A stretch of 58,671 bases of DNA from Candidatus Gastranaerophilales bacterium (GCA_944325535.1 CALVAL010000002.1:1-58671), one strand, 5' to 3'; shown: positions 18,293 to 27,365, numbered from the stretch's first letter. Translations and numbers: made by a program. Notes: generated by a model not told the origin, from the sequence alone.

Positions 18293-20848
18293 CTAAATTT
18301 TGGTTACAATAAATGCTGCTGTCATTACAGAAACAATGCTTCTTAATGTGTCACAAACTGGAGTTATCCAATCGTTTCCTGCAATTTTACGAGGTACAAC
18401 AATTACATCACCAGGTTCTACCTGAGCTAATAGTCCAACTTTTTCAGCCCTACCATTTACTCCAACCTTATAAATTCTGAATTTGTTTGCATTTGGAGTA
18501 TATCCACCTACTTCTTTAATATAAGAACTAACACTACCACCTCGTCTATATGTAAAAGATTGTTCATTGTAAACTTCTCCCATAACACTGACTTGGTTAT
18601 TTATTCGAGGAATATAAATGTCATCTCCATCTTGAACTTCTATATTATCGATATCTCGAATTTTTCTAATATCATTACTCTTTATATTTAAAGCTATCTG
18701 CCCAGAATAACGTTTTATAAGGTCTTTTTCTTCATTTTTCATCATTGTAATCATGTCCATCTTACTTTGTTGATCTGCTTCAGTTGCTTTCCAAGCTCCA
18801 GCCATTCGACCTTCTAGCAATCGAATATCTCTATCATTATTTTTTCTAGCGATATTAAGTTGAGTACCTTGTAAGTTTGCTCTTTTATATACAATTCCTC
18901 TTAAATCTGCTTTTTCAGTTAATCCTCCTGCTAACATTATCATATCAATTAGCTTTTTACCTTCTATGCTTGTATATACACCAGGGCGTTCAACAAAACC
19001 AGATATTTTAACATATTTAATTGCTTCATTATCTCTTAAAGTACGGAAAAATATTTTATCATTTGCTTGAATTGGAATTTCTTTGATTCTGTCTGAATTA
19101 ATCATGATATCGTATAAATAATACAATGTGGTATTACCATCTTCATTTGTGATTTCTACAGCCACTTTTTCAGCAGGAATTAGTTTGTTATCACTTGTGG
19201 TTACTGCTGTTAGCATAACATCATCATTTGATTGTTTTTTATAAGAAACTTTTTGAACTTCTGAATTTTCATTGTTAACATTTGTTTCCATAAAACGAAT
19301 ATCAGTCATTACATCATCTAAGGTCAGACCATCAATGTAAGCAAGGTGTTTTGGTTGATTGATACATCCATAAATATCAACAAATTCAGAATTTGTATTT
19401 TTGTAGATACTTATAACATCCTTTGGTTGCAGAAGTGGATCTGACAATCCTTCAAAGAAGTCTTTTAAGAATACTGGTATAGTTTCCACCATATTGTCTT
19501 TACCAGAAACTCTTCTGATTACTGCTTGATTTAAAAATGTTTCTTCCAAAAGCTCATCTTCTGATTTTAAGATGTCTGATAATCTCATTCCTTTTGTATA
19601 TGCATAAGTTGCTGGGTGTTTTATGTTACCTTGAATGGTTACAATATTCTCAACTTCATTATATAATTCTCTGAATTCTAAAGAATCACCATTATTTAAT
19701 TCGACATTTTTTGCTTTATTCCAAACTATATTTTTAGCAGTTTTTTGATTTGCTTCTTTATCGAACCCAATAAGTGTTACTTCCGATATTTGGGTTGTAG
19801 GAGCAAAGCCTCCAGCATATTTAACTATTTTCTGTATATCTTCTTTGTCTTTTGTTTCATAAATACCAGGTTCAATGACACCATTTTTTATTGCAACTAC
19901 ATTACCAATTTTATTAACGAAAATTTTATCATTTGGTCTTAAAATAATGCCATCATCTTCGCCTAAGAAAATAGTTTTATACAAGTCAATATTCTTTGGT
20001 TTTGAATTATTTGTTGAATATGAAATGTTTCTCAATGTACCTGATTTTTTAACACCACCAGCCATATTTAAAGCATCAAATACAGTAGAATTGTTTCCCA
20101 CAAGTACTTTACCAGGTCTATTTACTTGACCAAAAACGAAAACTGCAAATTCTTGTCCAGTTGTTACATTAAGGTGAATTTTTAAACTTTTATATTTAGC
20201 ATTTGCTAATTTATTAATAGCTGCTTCTACTTCTCCGATACTTTTACCTTCTGCCTGAACCATTCCTATACCTTGAATAAATAAATTCCCCTTTGAATCT
20301 ACAGAGGTTGTTGTCATTGGATTAAGTAAAGAAGCTCCAGAAATTGCCATAACATCAACAGAATCTCCTTGGAGATATGCTGTAACTTTTTCACCAATAT
20401 TTAATTTGTAATTATTATCAAATTTTCCGGTTGTAGCATTTGATGATACGACATTCCCAAATAAATCATAACCAACTTGTTTTAGCATAGAGCCTGAAAT
20501 TTCAACATTTTTCCCATTGAACATTTCTTCAATTGGACTTATTAAAGAATTGTTATATAATCTTTCTCCTGCTTTATATTTATTTGTGAAAGCATCGCTT
20601 TGTTTTTTTGATTTTACAACATCTTCTATTGTATTTTCATTTTCATTATTTAACATTTTACTTGAAGATTGTTGTACTTGGTTATAATTTCCCTGCTGTA
20701 ATTTAAGATTAGAATATTGTAATTCCTCTTGTTGTTTTATTTTTTCTAATTTTGCTTTTTCAGCAGGAGAAACAAAACGTCTTGCTTCTGTTGGCACAGT
20801 CGTTACAGAAAATATTAATAAAATTAAAATTGCAATATATTTTTTCAT
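18293..20848 (-). CDS. Large SLBB-domain polysaccharide export protein (Wza-like)
   Basis: An 851-aa exported protein with a signal peptide (MKKYIAILILLIFSVTTVPTEA). A polysaccharide-export domain lies at about 140-235, and several SLBB beta-grasp repeats follow, visible as recurring units such as VFGQVNRPGKV, GVIEPGIYETKD, IQGNIKHPATYAY, ISGFVERPGVYTS and VMGEVYNEQSFTYRRGG. The last 25 residues are hydrophobic. It should form or line the outer-membrane exit channel for the polymer. It is about twice the size of Wza, because of the extra SLBB repeats. There is no lipobox cysteine at the signal cleavage site. It ends the operon that starts at 25271, ten bases after the radical SAM gene. Confidence 0.9.
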   Translation of the reverse strand: MKKYIAILILLIFSVTTVPTEARRFVSPAEKAKLEKIKQQEELQYSNLKLQQGNYNQVQQSSSKMLNNENENTIEDVVKSKKQSDAFTNKYKAGERLYNNSLISPIEEMFNGKNVEISGSMLKQVGYDLFGNVVSSNATTGKFDNNYKLNIGEKVTAYLQGDSVDVMAISGASLLNPMTTTSVDSKGNLFIQGIGMVQAEGKSIGEVEAAINKLANAKYKSLKIHLNVTTGQEFAVFVFGQVNRPGKVLVGNNSTVFDALNMAGGVKKSGTLRNISYSTNNSKPKNIDLYKTIFLGEDDGIILRPNDKIFVNKIGNVVAIKNGVIEPGIYETKDKEDIQKIVKYAGGFAPTTQISEVTLIGFDKEANQKTAKNIVWNKAKNVELNNGDSLEFRELYNEVENIVTIQGNIKHPATYAYTKGMRLSDILKSEDELLEETFLNQAVIRRVSGKDNMVETIPVFLKDFFEGLSDPLLQPKDVISIYKNTNSEFVDIYGCINQPKHLAYIDGLTLDDVMTDIRFMETNVNNENSEVQKVSYKKQSNDDVMLTAVTTSDNKLIPAEKVAVEITNEDGNTTLYYLYDIMINSDRIKEIPIQANDKIFFRTLRDNEAIKYVKISGFVERPGVYTSIEGKKLIDMIMLAGGLTEKADLRGIVYKRANLQGTQLNIARKNNDRDIRLLEGRMAGAWKATEADQQSKMDMITMMKNEEKDLIKRYSGQIALNIKSNDIRKIRDIDNIEVQDGDDIYIPRINNQVSVMGEVYNEQSFTYRRGGSVSSYIKEVGGYTPNANKFRIYKVGVNGRAEKVGLLAQVEPGDVIVVPRKIAGNDWITPVCDTLRSIVSVMTAAFIVTKI

Positions 20849-20858
20849 TTTTTACTCC

Positions 20859-21917
20859 TTAAGTTATAGCAATTTCCATTAATGATTTGATTGCAGGCCA
20901 CTCAAGCTTCCATAGTCCAGAAGCATCTAGTGCATAATTCCCTACACAAGCTAACTTGCAATCTTTGCATTTATTTACTGTTTCTATAAATAATGGATCT
21001 TTGATTACTTCTTTCAAAGGTCTATTTTTAACACTAATAAATGGTTTTCTATCATAGCATCTAAGCATATCGCCATTTGAATAAATAACAGTTGCAATTC
21101 TTGGCCAATGGCATTCATAGTAAGTTTTTTTATTAATAATGTAATCCATAAAATAATATGAATTTCTAATTGGATAACCTTGTTTTTTTAGTTCTTTAAT
21201 TTTTATGAACATTTCTGCTAATTGATCATTTTCTAACTCTGTTTCGACGACATTTTGAGCTTCTTCTGGTCTTGAAGCAGCTTTATTAACAGTAAAGTAA
21301 AGAAGAATATCTGCATCTTTACAATATTGAGCAACTTCTTTAATTTGTTCAAAACTGGTTTGAGTTGATACAGTACAGCAAATATATATTCTCATTTTAG
21401 GGGAGTGAATTTTGTGATATTCAATTCCACTCATAACTTTGTCACAAATACCTGGCATATGACGGATATCATCATGTGCTTTTCCAATTGCATCAAGTGA
21501 AATAAATGATAAATCTGTATATTTTGCGAAATCAGGATTCGTTTCTAAAAACCATCCGTTTGTTGCAATTTTTGTATAAAGTCCTGCATCATGAGAGGCT
21601 TTACAAATTTCTGCAAAATCTTGTCTCAATAAAGGTTCTCCCCCCCAAAGTATGCTATCCATATAGCCAATTTCTCCAGCTTCTGTGAGAAGTCTAATGA
21701 TTTCTTCTTTTGGCATATCATCTTGACCTTTTTTAGATTTCCAAAAACAGAAATCACAGTCACAATTGCAAGCACTTGTAACCATTAAAGAAAAACACAA
21801 TGGTTTAGGATTTTTTGATAGTCTACTTTGAATACATTCTAAAGCTCCTCCAAAAAGATGTCTGTAGTATTTGATTCTTTCTAATGTCATTTTGTTTCTA
21901 GATTCTTGCTTTAACAT
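20859..21917 (-). CDS. Radical SAM protein with SPASM-like C-terminus
   Basis: A 352-aa radical SAM enzyme with the cluster motif C50-x3-C54-x2-C57 in VTSACNCDCDFCFWK and the following WGGEPLLR segment of the SAM-binding region. The C-terminal part holds a second group of cysteines (CHWPRIA, LRCYDRKP, NKCKDCKLAC) consistent with an auxiliary iron-sulfur cluster of SPASM or twitch type. The substrate is unknown. The start overlaps the preceding gene by seven bases and the SLBB gene follows ten bases later, tying a radical enzyme to polymer export. Confidence 0.88.
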   Translation of the reverse strand: MLKQESRNKMTLERIKYYRHLFGGALECIQSRLSKNPKPLCFSLMVTSACNCDCDFCFWKSKKGQDDMPKEEIIRLLTEAGEIGYMDSILWGGEPLLRQDFAEICKASHDAGLYTKIATNGWFLETNPDFAKYTDLSFISLDAIGKAHDDIRHMPGICDKVMSGIEYHKIHSPKMRIYICCTVSTQTSFEQIKEVAQYCKDADILLYFTVNKAASRPEEAQNVVETELENDQLAEMFIKIKELKKQGYPIRNSYYFMDYIINKKTYYECHWPRIATVIYSNGDMLRCYDRKPFISVKNRPLKEVIKDPLFIETVNKCKDCKLACVGNYALDASGLWKLEWPAIKSLMEIAIT

Positions 21918-23113
21918 TGCAAAATACCCTCTTCCTTATTTTTTATATTTTTTTGTCTTACTTTTTTACGTTTAACCAAATCTATAAAAGCTTCGATTCT
22001 TGTTTGATATCCAGCTTTTCCTGTTTGTTCATCTAAAACTAAACTCATTACAGGGATATTTTCTTCTTTACTTACTTTTGTAAGAATATTTTGAGAAACA
22101 ATTTCTGGCATGCAAGAGAATGGCATTATATGAATTACCCCATCAATCCCATTTTTAGCCGCAAAAACGGTATCACCTATTGTTTCAATAGTTTCTCCTC
22201 CAATTGCTCGTTTCATATATTTTTCAGCAAATCTTACACAACGTTCTCTGTGAGATTCTTTTTTGTATAAAAAAGACGGTTGTAAGACGTGTTCAAGCCA
22301 ATCTGAAAAGAAGATCTGTCGTTCAACTTCTACTCCTAAATCTCCTAAAGTTTTTTCAATTTCTTTATTAGTATATGGGTCAAGGAGTACAAAGAATTCA
22401 CCCAATAAATAGACTTTTGGAACAATTTTATTCTTATCAATTGGTATTTTTTTGAAATCTTTAATTATATGTTTTTTTAGCTGTTTACAGCCCCAAATAG
22501 AAGTTGTTTCTGCAATTTTTTTGTACCATTTTTTATAACAACGCTCAGCTTCTCCCTTATTTAATTCTCTTGGACGAGTGTAGAATAATAATCTTTCCGC
22601 AGTATCAATTGCAAAAGCTTTGTTAAAACCAGTACTAAAACCCTTATAATACCTATAAGGATTTGCACATCTTGTAACATGCCAGAAAGCTTGCAGTGTT
22701 TGCTTCATTTTGCTTTGGTACATGTCGAATACTACCATATCAAATTTATAGCCCATTTTCTTTAAAGTTTTTTGAGCCATTTTTGTATAATTACCAAATC
22801 TGCAAGAGCCGGGAGCTTGGAACATCATTAGTGTATTAGCACCTTTTTCAAGTGCCATTATATAATTTGCCAAATTTAATTTATAAGGTAAGCAAATCCC
22901 TTCAATACTATTTTTAACTCCAATTTCTAATGCTTCATTTGTATTAGGAGGAGCCTCTACTATTTTCACGCCTAAAGAACTTACAAGAGCATTCATAGAA
23001 AGGTCAATGTTTCCCATTCTTGGCCAAGCTACAACTCTATTTTTTGTAGCTATTGTATTATCTTTCTGGAAAAATCTATTTTTTTGTTCTTTTCTTTGTT
23101 TTAGTTCGTTCAA
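21911..23113 (-). CDS. COG3581-like protein of the HgdB/CoA-dehydratase activase group
   Basis: A 400-aa relative of the 2-hydroxyacyl-CoA dehydratase/activase-associated proteins. The N-terminal region (PRMGNIDLSMNALVSSLGVK, then EIGVKNSIEGICLPYKLNLA and APGSCRFGNY) matches the COG3581 pattern as I remember it. Three cysteines at conserved places, C74, C104 and C334 (FSCMPEIV), could bind an iron-sulfur cluster. In other bacteria this domain is often fused to an ASKHA ATPase activase; none is encoded in this window. It is co-transcribed with a COG3580-like gene two genes upstream, forming a probable heterodimer. Function is not established. Confidence 0.8.
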   Translation of the reverse strand: MNELKQRKEQKNRFFQKDNTIATKNRVVAWPRMGNIDLSMNALVSSLGVKIVEAPPNTNEALEIGVKNSIEGICLPYKLNLANYIMALEKGANTLMMFQAPGSCRFGNYTKMAQKTLKKMGYKFDMVVFDMYQSKMKQTLQAFWHVTRCANPYRYYKGFSTGFNKAFAIDTAERLLFYTRPRELNKGEAERCYKKWYKKIAETTSIWGCKQLKKHIIKDFKKIPIDKNKIVPKVYLLGEFFVLLDPYTNKEIEKTLGDLGVEVERQIFFSDWLEHVLQPSFLYKKESHRERCVRFAEKYMKRAIGGETIETIGDTVFAAKNGIDGVIHIMPFSCMPEIVSQNILTKVSKEENIPVMSLVLDEQTGKAGYQTRIEAFIDLVKRKKVRQKNIKNKEEGILQC

Positions 23114-23125
23114 AACAAACTCCTG

Positions 23126-24163
23126 CTAAATTACAACAATAGGATTTGAGTATGCAAAGCCTCTATTGTTTATATGTATTTCAATACGATATTTACCAAT
23201 TTGTGTTAATAATAGGTTACATTTTTTAGCAACACATTCATAAAGCTCTCGACCATTCAAAATAACTTTGATTAAAGCTTTTTTATTAACATCTACTTTT
23301 AAATAAGTTTTTTTATCTAAGTTTAAGAAATCTCCACTATTAGCAGATTTTAAACTATTACTAATTTCAATATTTGGAATTTCATTGAGTATATGACGAT
23401 TTACTATTGTGTTATTACCATTTTTTATGGCATTCAAGATTTGTTCTTTTGCTATATTAAAATCGTTTGATAAAGGTTTAGTTAAATATATAATATTGTT
23501 TATAGTTTTAAACATCGTTCTATATGGAAAAATTGTAATAGGTAGTATATAATTGTTTATTTTTAATGCATGAGCATCAACTCCACCTATTGCAGGCACA
23601 ATTGTTTGCGTTTTAGAGTTTAATTTATCCCACCATTTTAAAGATTCTTGTGAAGCTTTTGATATAAGCTTATGTTTGAATAAATATGAATAGGCTAAGG
23701 TAAAAATATTTTTACTATTTAATTTATCTCCCCAACAAGAAAACCAATTCCATATTTCTACACCATCTGGCATGAAATTCTTATTCCAGGTAATAGGAGG
23801 ATAGTTATTTTTTCTTTTTTGATATTCATCTGGATGAGCTGCAAAGCCAATTCCATTTTGTTTTCTTACTTCGTTTATATAAACTTGTGGATTTTCATTA
23901 GGTTCTATCTGTTTATTTATACCAAGAGCAATGTAGTGATTTTCTTTTTTAGGTGAAATTTCTTCTCCTTTTATTACATAAACACCATTATAAAGACCTT
24001 CTTTTGTATCAAAAAAATTGTGGTCAGTAATTATAATCCAAGATAATCCAGCTTTTTTTGCTGCCTTAGAAATTGTTTCAATATCTCCACTCCCATCTGA
24101 ATTTAGAGAATGGATATGAATAACTCCTTTATATTTAAAATTTTTCAAATTATCGTTTTTCAA
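23126..24163 (-). CDS. PHP-domain metal-dependent phosphoesterase
   Basis: A 345-aa protein whose first 250 residues form a PHP domain: HIHS at 16-19, TDHN with D47 and H48, GEE with E67, HYIALG with H76, AAHP with H110 and the late GGVDAH motif. These residues usually bind two or three metals and hydrolyse phosphoesters or phosphoanhydrides. The last 80 residues look like a beta-rich domain. Close relatives include 3',5'-nucleoside bisphosphate phosphatases and histidinol phosphatase-like enzymes, but the substrate here is unknown. It sits between the two HgdB-like genes, 13 and 12 bases from them. Confidence 0.85.
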   Translation of the reverse strand: MKNDNLKNFKYKGVIHIHSLNSDGSGDIETISKAAKKAGLSWIIITDHNFFDTKEGLYNGVYVIKGEEISPKKENHYIALGINKQIEPNENPQVYINEVRKQNGIGFAAHPDEYQKRKNNYPPITWNKNFMPDGVEIWNWFSCWGDKLNSKNIFTLAYSYLFKHKLISKASQESLKWWDKLNSKTQTIVPAIGGVDAHALKINNYILPITIFPYRTMFKTINNIIYLTKPLSNDFNIAKEQILNAIKNGNNTIVNRHILNEIPNIEISNSLKSANSGDFLNLDKKTYLKVDVNKKALIKVILNGRELYECVAKKCNLLLTQIGKYRIEIHINNRGFAYSNPIVVI

Positions 24164-24176
24164 TTAACTATCCTGT

Positions 24177-25271
24177 CTATACAAAATTTACGGTCTTATC
24201 ATCTTTTTTTGCAGTTTGTTCTCTTTTTGAAGAAGGTAATCTTTTGATATTGTTATTATCTTTAAGAATTTTACGCTTTCTTCTAATTAGCATATCAACA
24301 AAGGCTTCAACTCTTGTTATAAATCCGGCCTCTCCAGTATGCTCATCTATTGTTAAATGCATCATAGGAAGTCCTTTTTCAGAAGCATGGTATTGGATTT
24401 CATCAACCATCAATGAATCTGGACCACAACCAAAAGCAGAAAGTGCAATAATACCATCTACTTTGTTATTCAACATATAATAAGCTGCTGCTCCAGTTAA
24501 ATCTAATTCATTTGCCCAATATTGAATTTCTCCAAGTTTTTCAATAGAACTGATAGCATCTTGTTTTGAGACATTTAATCCTGTATATGCTTTTACCCCC
24601 ATTTTTTCTAGTTTTTTTATCAAACTCATGGAAATTCTTTCATCAAACAAATTATATCCATGTGCCATGATTACAACAGATAAAGGCTTAACAATTTCAA
24701 TCGGTTTTGAAACGATTTTGTTTTCAATTGCATATTTAATGGCATCTTCAAATGGAATGCCTGCTAATGTCATTTGTTGGAAATTATTGTAAATAGACCA
24801 ACCATATTGAATTGCAACTTCTATTTTATTTTCATCAAAAATATCTAATTGATGGGCTGTATCGTAACAAAAATCTTTAAAAAAAATATTATTTGTCTTA
24901 TCTAGAGTTGGTTCAATCATTTTAAAAGGTCTATCTATAACATTTCTAATAATTTCAGGTAACCCCCTGATTTTTGTACAGTTATTAACTTTATATGCTG
25001 TTGATTGTAAAGATGGTATGAAAATGGTATTACATCCTTTTTCTAATAAATTGACTACATGACCTACAAAAACTTTAATAGGTAAGCAAGTATCAGAAAC
25101 CACGTAATTGGAACCTTCATTAATTAGTTTTGTAGTAGTTTTATCCGATAAAAGAATATCAAACCCAAGACCTTTGAAAAAACCAAAATAAAAAGGATAA
25201 TTATTATAATAAGAAATTGCTTTTGGAATTCCTATAATATTATTACAAATTTCATTATTATCTTTTTTCAT
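24177..25271 (-). CDS. COG3580-like (DUF2229) protein of the HgdB/CoA-dehydratase activase group
   Basis: The first gene of the operon, 364 aa. It carries the DUF2229 signature IGIPKAISYYNNYPFYFGFF followed by GFDILLSDKTTTKL, and cysteines C62 (SDTCLPIK), C98 (NNCTKIRG) and C282 (FGCGPDS) in positions mirroring those of its partner at 21911. The pairing of COG3580-like and COG3581-like proteins is known next to activases of radical dehydratases, whose role is ATP-driven low-potential electron transfer. The ATPase itself is absent here. GAGG lies about 5 bases before the start, and an extended -10 promoter candidate lies about 70 bases upstream. Confidence 0.8.
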   Translation of the reverse strand: MKKDNNEICNNIIGIPKAISYYNNYPFYFGFFKGLGFDILLSDKTTTKLINEGSNYVVSDTCLPIKVFVGHVVNLLEKGCNTIFIPSLQSTAYKVNNCTKIRGLPEIIRNVIDRPFKMIEPTLDKTNNIFFKDFCYDTAHQLDIFDENKIEVAIQYGWSIYNNFQQMTLAGIPFEDAIKYAIENKIVSKPIEIVKPLSVVIMAHGYNLFDERISMSLIKKLEKMGVKAYTGLNVSKQDAISSIEKLGEIQYWANELDLTGAAAYYMLNNKVDGIIALSAFGCGPDSLMVDEIQYHASEKGLPMMHLTIDEHTGEAGFITRVEAFVDMLIRRKRKILKDNNNIKRLPSSKREQTAKKDDKTVNFV

Positions 25272-25340
25272 TATACCTCTTTGTATTAATTCCTATTGTT
25301 ATGCAATTTAATGCAAAGAATAATAACATATTCTGAGTAT

Positions 25341-25349
25341 ATAGTAGCA
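25341..25349 (-). promoter_or_regulatory. Candidate extended -10 promoter of the HgdB-like operon
   Basis: On the minus strand the sequence reads TGCTACTAT, an extended -10 (TGn plus a TACTAT hexamer), about 70 bases before the first gene at 25271. No strong -35 is visible, which is normal for extended -10 promoters. The leader would be about 60 bases. Confidence 0.4.
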
Positions 25350-25444
25350 CAAACAAAATAATAAATTTTATAAATAAGTAACGTGGCCTATTTTTGTAAC
25401 AAATTTATAATTTTATCTTTTAAAATTCAGCAATAACAAACTTT

Positions 25445-25725
25445 TTAGGGCTTGTGCTTAATAATATAAAATGTTGTATATATTGTTTTATGTTCACTGT
25501 AAATATTGGTAAATGCTAACATTAAGTTTTTAATGTTTGTGATAAAATCAATTTTGCTTTGCTCAAGCTCAAGGTATCGTAGAGTTATTTCAGGAGGACT
25601 ATGTTTTAAACTTTTTGTAACATAACTTCATCTTTATACTTTTCGTAATAATGACATCCGAATGTTTTATGTAAGGTGTGTGTTTCTATATTAGCTTCAA
25701 TACCACCGTTGGAACAGAAAGTAGG
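25445..25725 (-). pseudogene. Tyrosine recombinase (phage integrase) C-terminal relic, frameshifted
   Basis: In one minus-strand frame the sequence reads NIETHTLHKTFGCHYYEKYK, then DEVMLQKV and a stop. One frame over it continues with HSPPEITLRYLELEQ. Together these are the C-terminal catalytic part of a tyrosine integrase (H-x-L-R-K-T-F-G, then H-S-S-P-x-x-T-x-R-Y) split by a frameshift near 25605-25615. The catalytic Arg of HxLR is His (CAT at 25669-25671), while the Tyr codon at 25574-25576 is kept. The N-terminal two thirds are missing; upstream sequence ends at the REP element starting at 25721. It is a dead trace of a former integrated element. Confidence 0.75.
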
Positions 25726-25753
25726 ATGTGGTAAATCTTTGATTTACCGCATC
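25721..25753 (+). repeat. REP element with GTAG head (copy 1)
   Basis: GTAG at 25721-25724 is followed by a hairpin: a 13-base stem at 25725-25737, a TTT loop and the complementary arm at 25741-25753 with one G-T pair. A GTAG or GGAG tetranucleotide 5' of an imperfect palindrome is the hallmark of REP sequences recognised by RAYT transposases. An inverted copy lies at 26007-26039. Confidence 0.8.
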
Positions 25754-25766
25754 AAAACTTATTGAA

Positions 25767-25889
25767 TTATTCATAATCTAAATCTGCAATTTTATATTTA
25801 TCTTCAAAATTACACCAATCGGTCTCATAATATCCATTTTTAACAAAATTGTTAAACGTAGAATATTTCCAATTCCTTGGTCTAATTTG
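25767..25889 (-). pseudogene. C-terminal relic of a REP-associated tyrosine transposase (RAYT, IS200/IS605-related)
   Basis: A 40-codon minus-strand stretch between two stops reads RPRNWKYSTFNNFVKNGYYE, then TDWCNFEDKYKIADLDYE. This matches the C-terminus of RAYT/Y1 transposases (W-x-Y-S-S-F, then V-x-x-G-x-Y, then D-W). The catalytic HUH and Tyr region is gone. The relic lies between two GTAG-headed REP palindromes facing each other, the expected layout of a decayed REPtron. Confidence 0.75.
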
Positions 25890-26006
25890 CTAATGTTTTA
25901 TCTGATTATATTACGTATTTTATTTGTAACAATAGTAATAAAAATTATACTATTTGGAATATAGAATCTTTTGTAATTTATAAATGTATTTTAGCATATA
26001 TTAAAA

Positions 26007-26039
26007 GATGTGGTAAATCAAAGATTTACCACATCCTAC
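26007..26039 (-). repeat. REP element with GTAG head (copy 2, inverted)
   Basis: On the minus strand GTAG (26039-26036) precedes a perfect 13-base stem hairpin with a three-base loop (26035-26007). It differs from copy 1 in only one base of the second arm. The two copies face each other and bracket about 250 bases with the RAYT relic. Confidence 0.82.
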
Positions 26040-26100
26040 GAACTATTTTAGTTGTTTTTTATAATATCAGTCGGATTTATTTACGAAAGATGTTGCCAAA

Positions 26101-26361
26101 ATGGTTATGAATCAAATTTCTCGTGATAATTTAGATAAAGAGTTGGAGTTGGTGAATAAAAAAGCAGCGAATTGTATATCAAGCTTTGATATTTTGCAAG
26201 CAAATGAAATACTTGATGAATATTTATCAATAATTGCGGATAAAAATTTATCTCCAAAGTCACATATTCTAAATTGTGGAGGAATCCCGATGAAACTAAC
26301 ACTAGAAAATATAAACAAAAACTCTGAATTTTTTAATACATTATTCAAAAACATAAAATAG
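26101..26361 (+). CDS. Hypothetical protein, possibly a truncated gene end
   Basis: An 86-aa helical protein of unknown family (KELELVNKKAANCISSFDIL). No clear ribosome-binding site precedes the ATG at 26101. The same frame stays open upstream for a dozen codons (SDLFTKDVAKM) before a stop close to the REP element at 26039. This suggests the 3' end of a longer gene cut by the REP/RAYT insertion, or a small gene with a poor start. No membrane segment, signal peptide or known motif is visible. It is convergent with thrB. Confidence 0.5.
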   Translation: MVMNQISRDNLDKELELVNKKAANCISSFDILQANEILDEYLSIIADKNLSPKSHILNCGGIPMKLTLENINKNSEFFNTLFKNIK

Positions 26362-26423
26362 ATTTTACAGTTTAGAATTGATATAAAAATTCAGAGTAGT
26401 TCAAAATATTATAAATGTTTATT

Positions 26424-27365
26424 TTATTCTAAAATCACAGCGCCTTGAGTTTCAACTTTTAAGGTTCTGATATCGACCTTAACACTTTGAGGTTCCCAAA
26501 TCTCTTTTACTGTTGATTTTATTTTATCCAAGTCATATTTATGAGAAATAATTAGAAGAGTAGGGCCTGCTCCTGAAAGAACACATCCTAGAACTCCATC
26601 TTCGTGTTTGAATGCATTCATTATTTCTTTCATTCCTGGTACTAATTTTTCTCTATATGGTTGGTGAATTTTATCTTGTAATGCAACTTTCATTAATTTT
26701 GCATCTTTTGTATTTACTGCATCAATTAACATCGCTAAGTGCTTTGCATTAAATATTGCATCTGCTCTTGGAATACTATCAGGTAATACTGAGCGCGCAA
26801 TATTTGTAGATAATTCAAAATCAGGAATACACACTGTAATGTCCCAATCATTTGGCCAATCAAGTTTTCTATAAACGATTGATCCGTCATCTTCTTGAGA
26901 TGCTAAAACAAATCCACCCAAAATAGCAGGTGCAACATTATCAGGATGTCCTTCTACTTCAGTTGCAATAGATAGTATAGCAGTTTCATCTGCTGGAGAA
27001 CCTAGTAATTTATTTGCAGCCATAAGTCCACCAACAATTACAGCAGCTGAACTTCCCAAACCTCTTGTTATAGGAATTTGGGATTGAATATTAATTCTTA
27101 ATTCAGAAGGTTCTTGCCCAATAGAGTTATAAAGCATTTCTACTGCTTTATATACAATATTATTTTCGTCACGAGGAATATCATCAAAAATCATTTCATC
27201 GATTGTTTCATTCTCTTCTGACATCATATTTATTTCTATTCCTGTTCCTGGAAGAACAGTCTCTTCAATTGTAATTGTATTATAAATCGGAAGTGCAATA
27301 CCCAAGCAATCAAACCCAGGGCCTAAATTAGCCGATGTTGCGGGTACTTTTACGCTTACTTTCAT
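26424..27365 (-). CDS. thrB: Homoserine kinase
   Basis: A 313-aa GHMP-family kinase that phosphorylates homoserine in threonine synthesis. The N-terminal KVPATSANLGPGFDCLGIAL is the homoserine kinase signature, PITRGLGSSAAVIVGGL at about 92-108 is the ATP-binding glycine/serine loop, and VLGCVLSGAGPTLLII is the C-terminal GHMP motif 3. Length is normal. A GGAG site precedes the ATG. thrA and thrC are not adjacent, so it is transcribed alone, diverging from the gene at 27542. Confidence 0.97.
   Translation of the reverse strand: MKVSVKVPATSANLGPGFDCLGIALPIYNTITIEETVLPGTGIEINMMSEENETIDEMIFDDIPRDENNIVYKAVEMLYNSIGQEPSELRINIQSQIPITRGLGSSAAVIVGGLMAANKLLGSPADETAILSIATEVEGHPDNVAPAILGGFVLASQEDDGSIVYRKLDWPNDWDITVCIPDFELSTNIARSVLPDSIPRADAIFNAKHLAMLIDAVNTKDAKLMKVALQDKIHQPYREKLVPGMKEIMNAFKHEDGVLGCVLSGAGPTLLIISHKYDLDKIKSTVKEIWEPQSVKVDIRTLKVETQGAVILE

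Noticed and set aside
25272-25444. Further gene or RNA upstream of the HgdB-like operon
   Set aside because: Apart from the extended -10 candidate I see no ORF or stable structure there.
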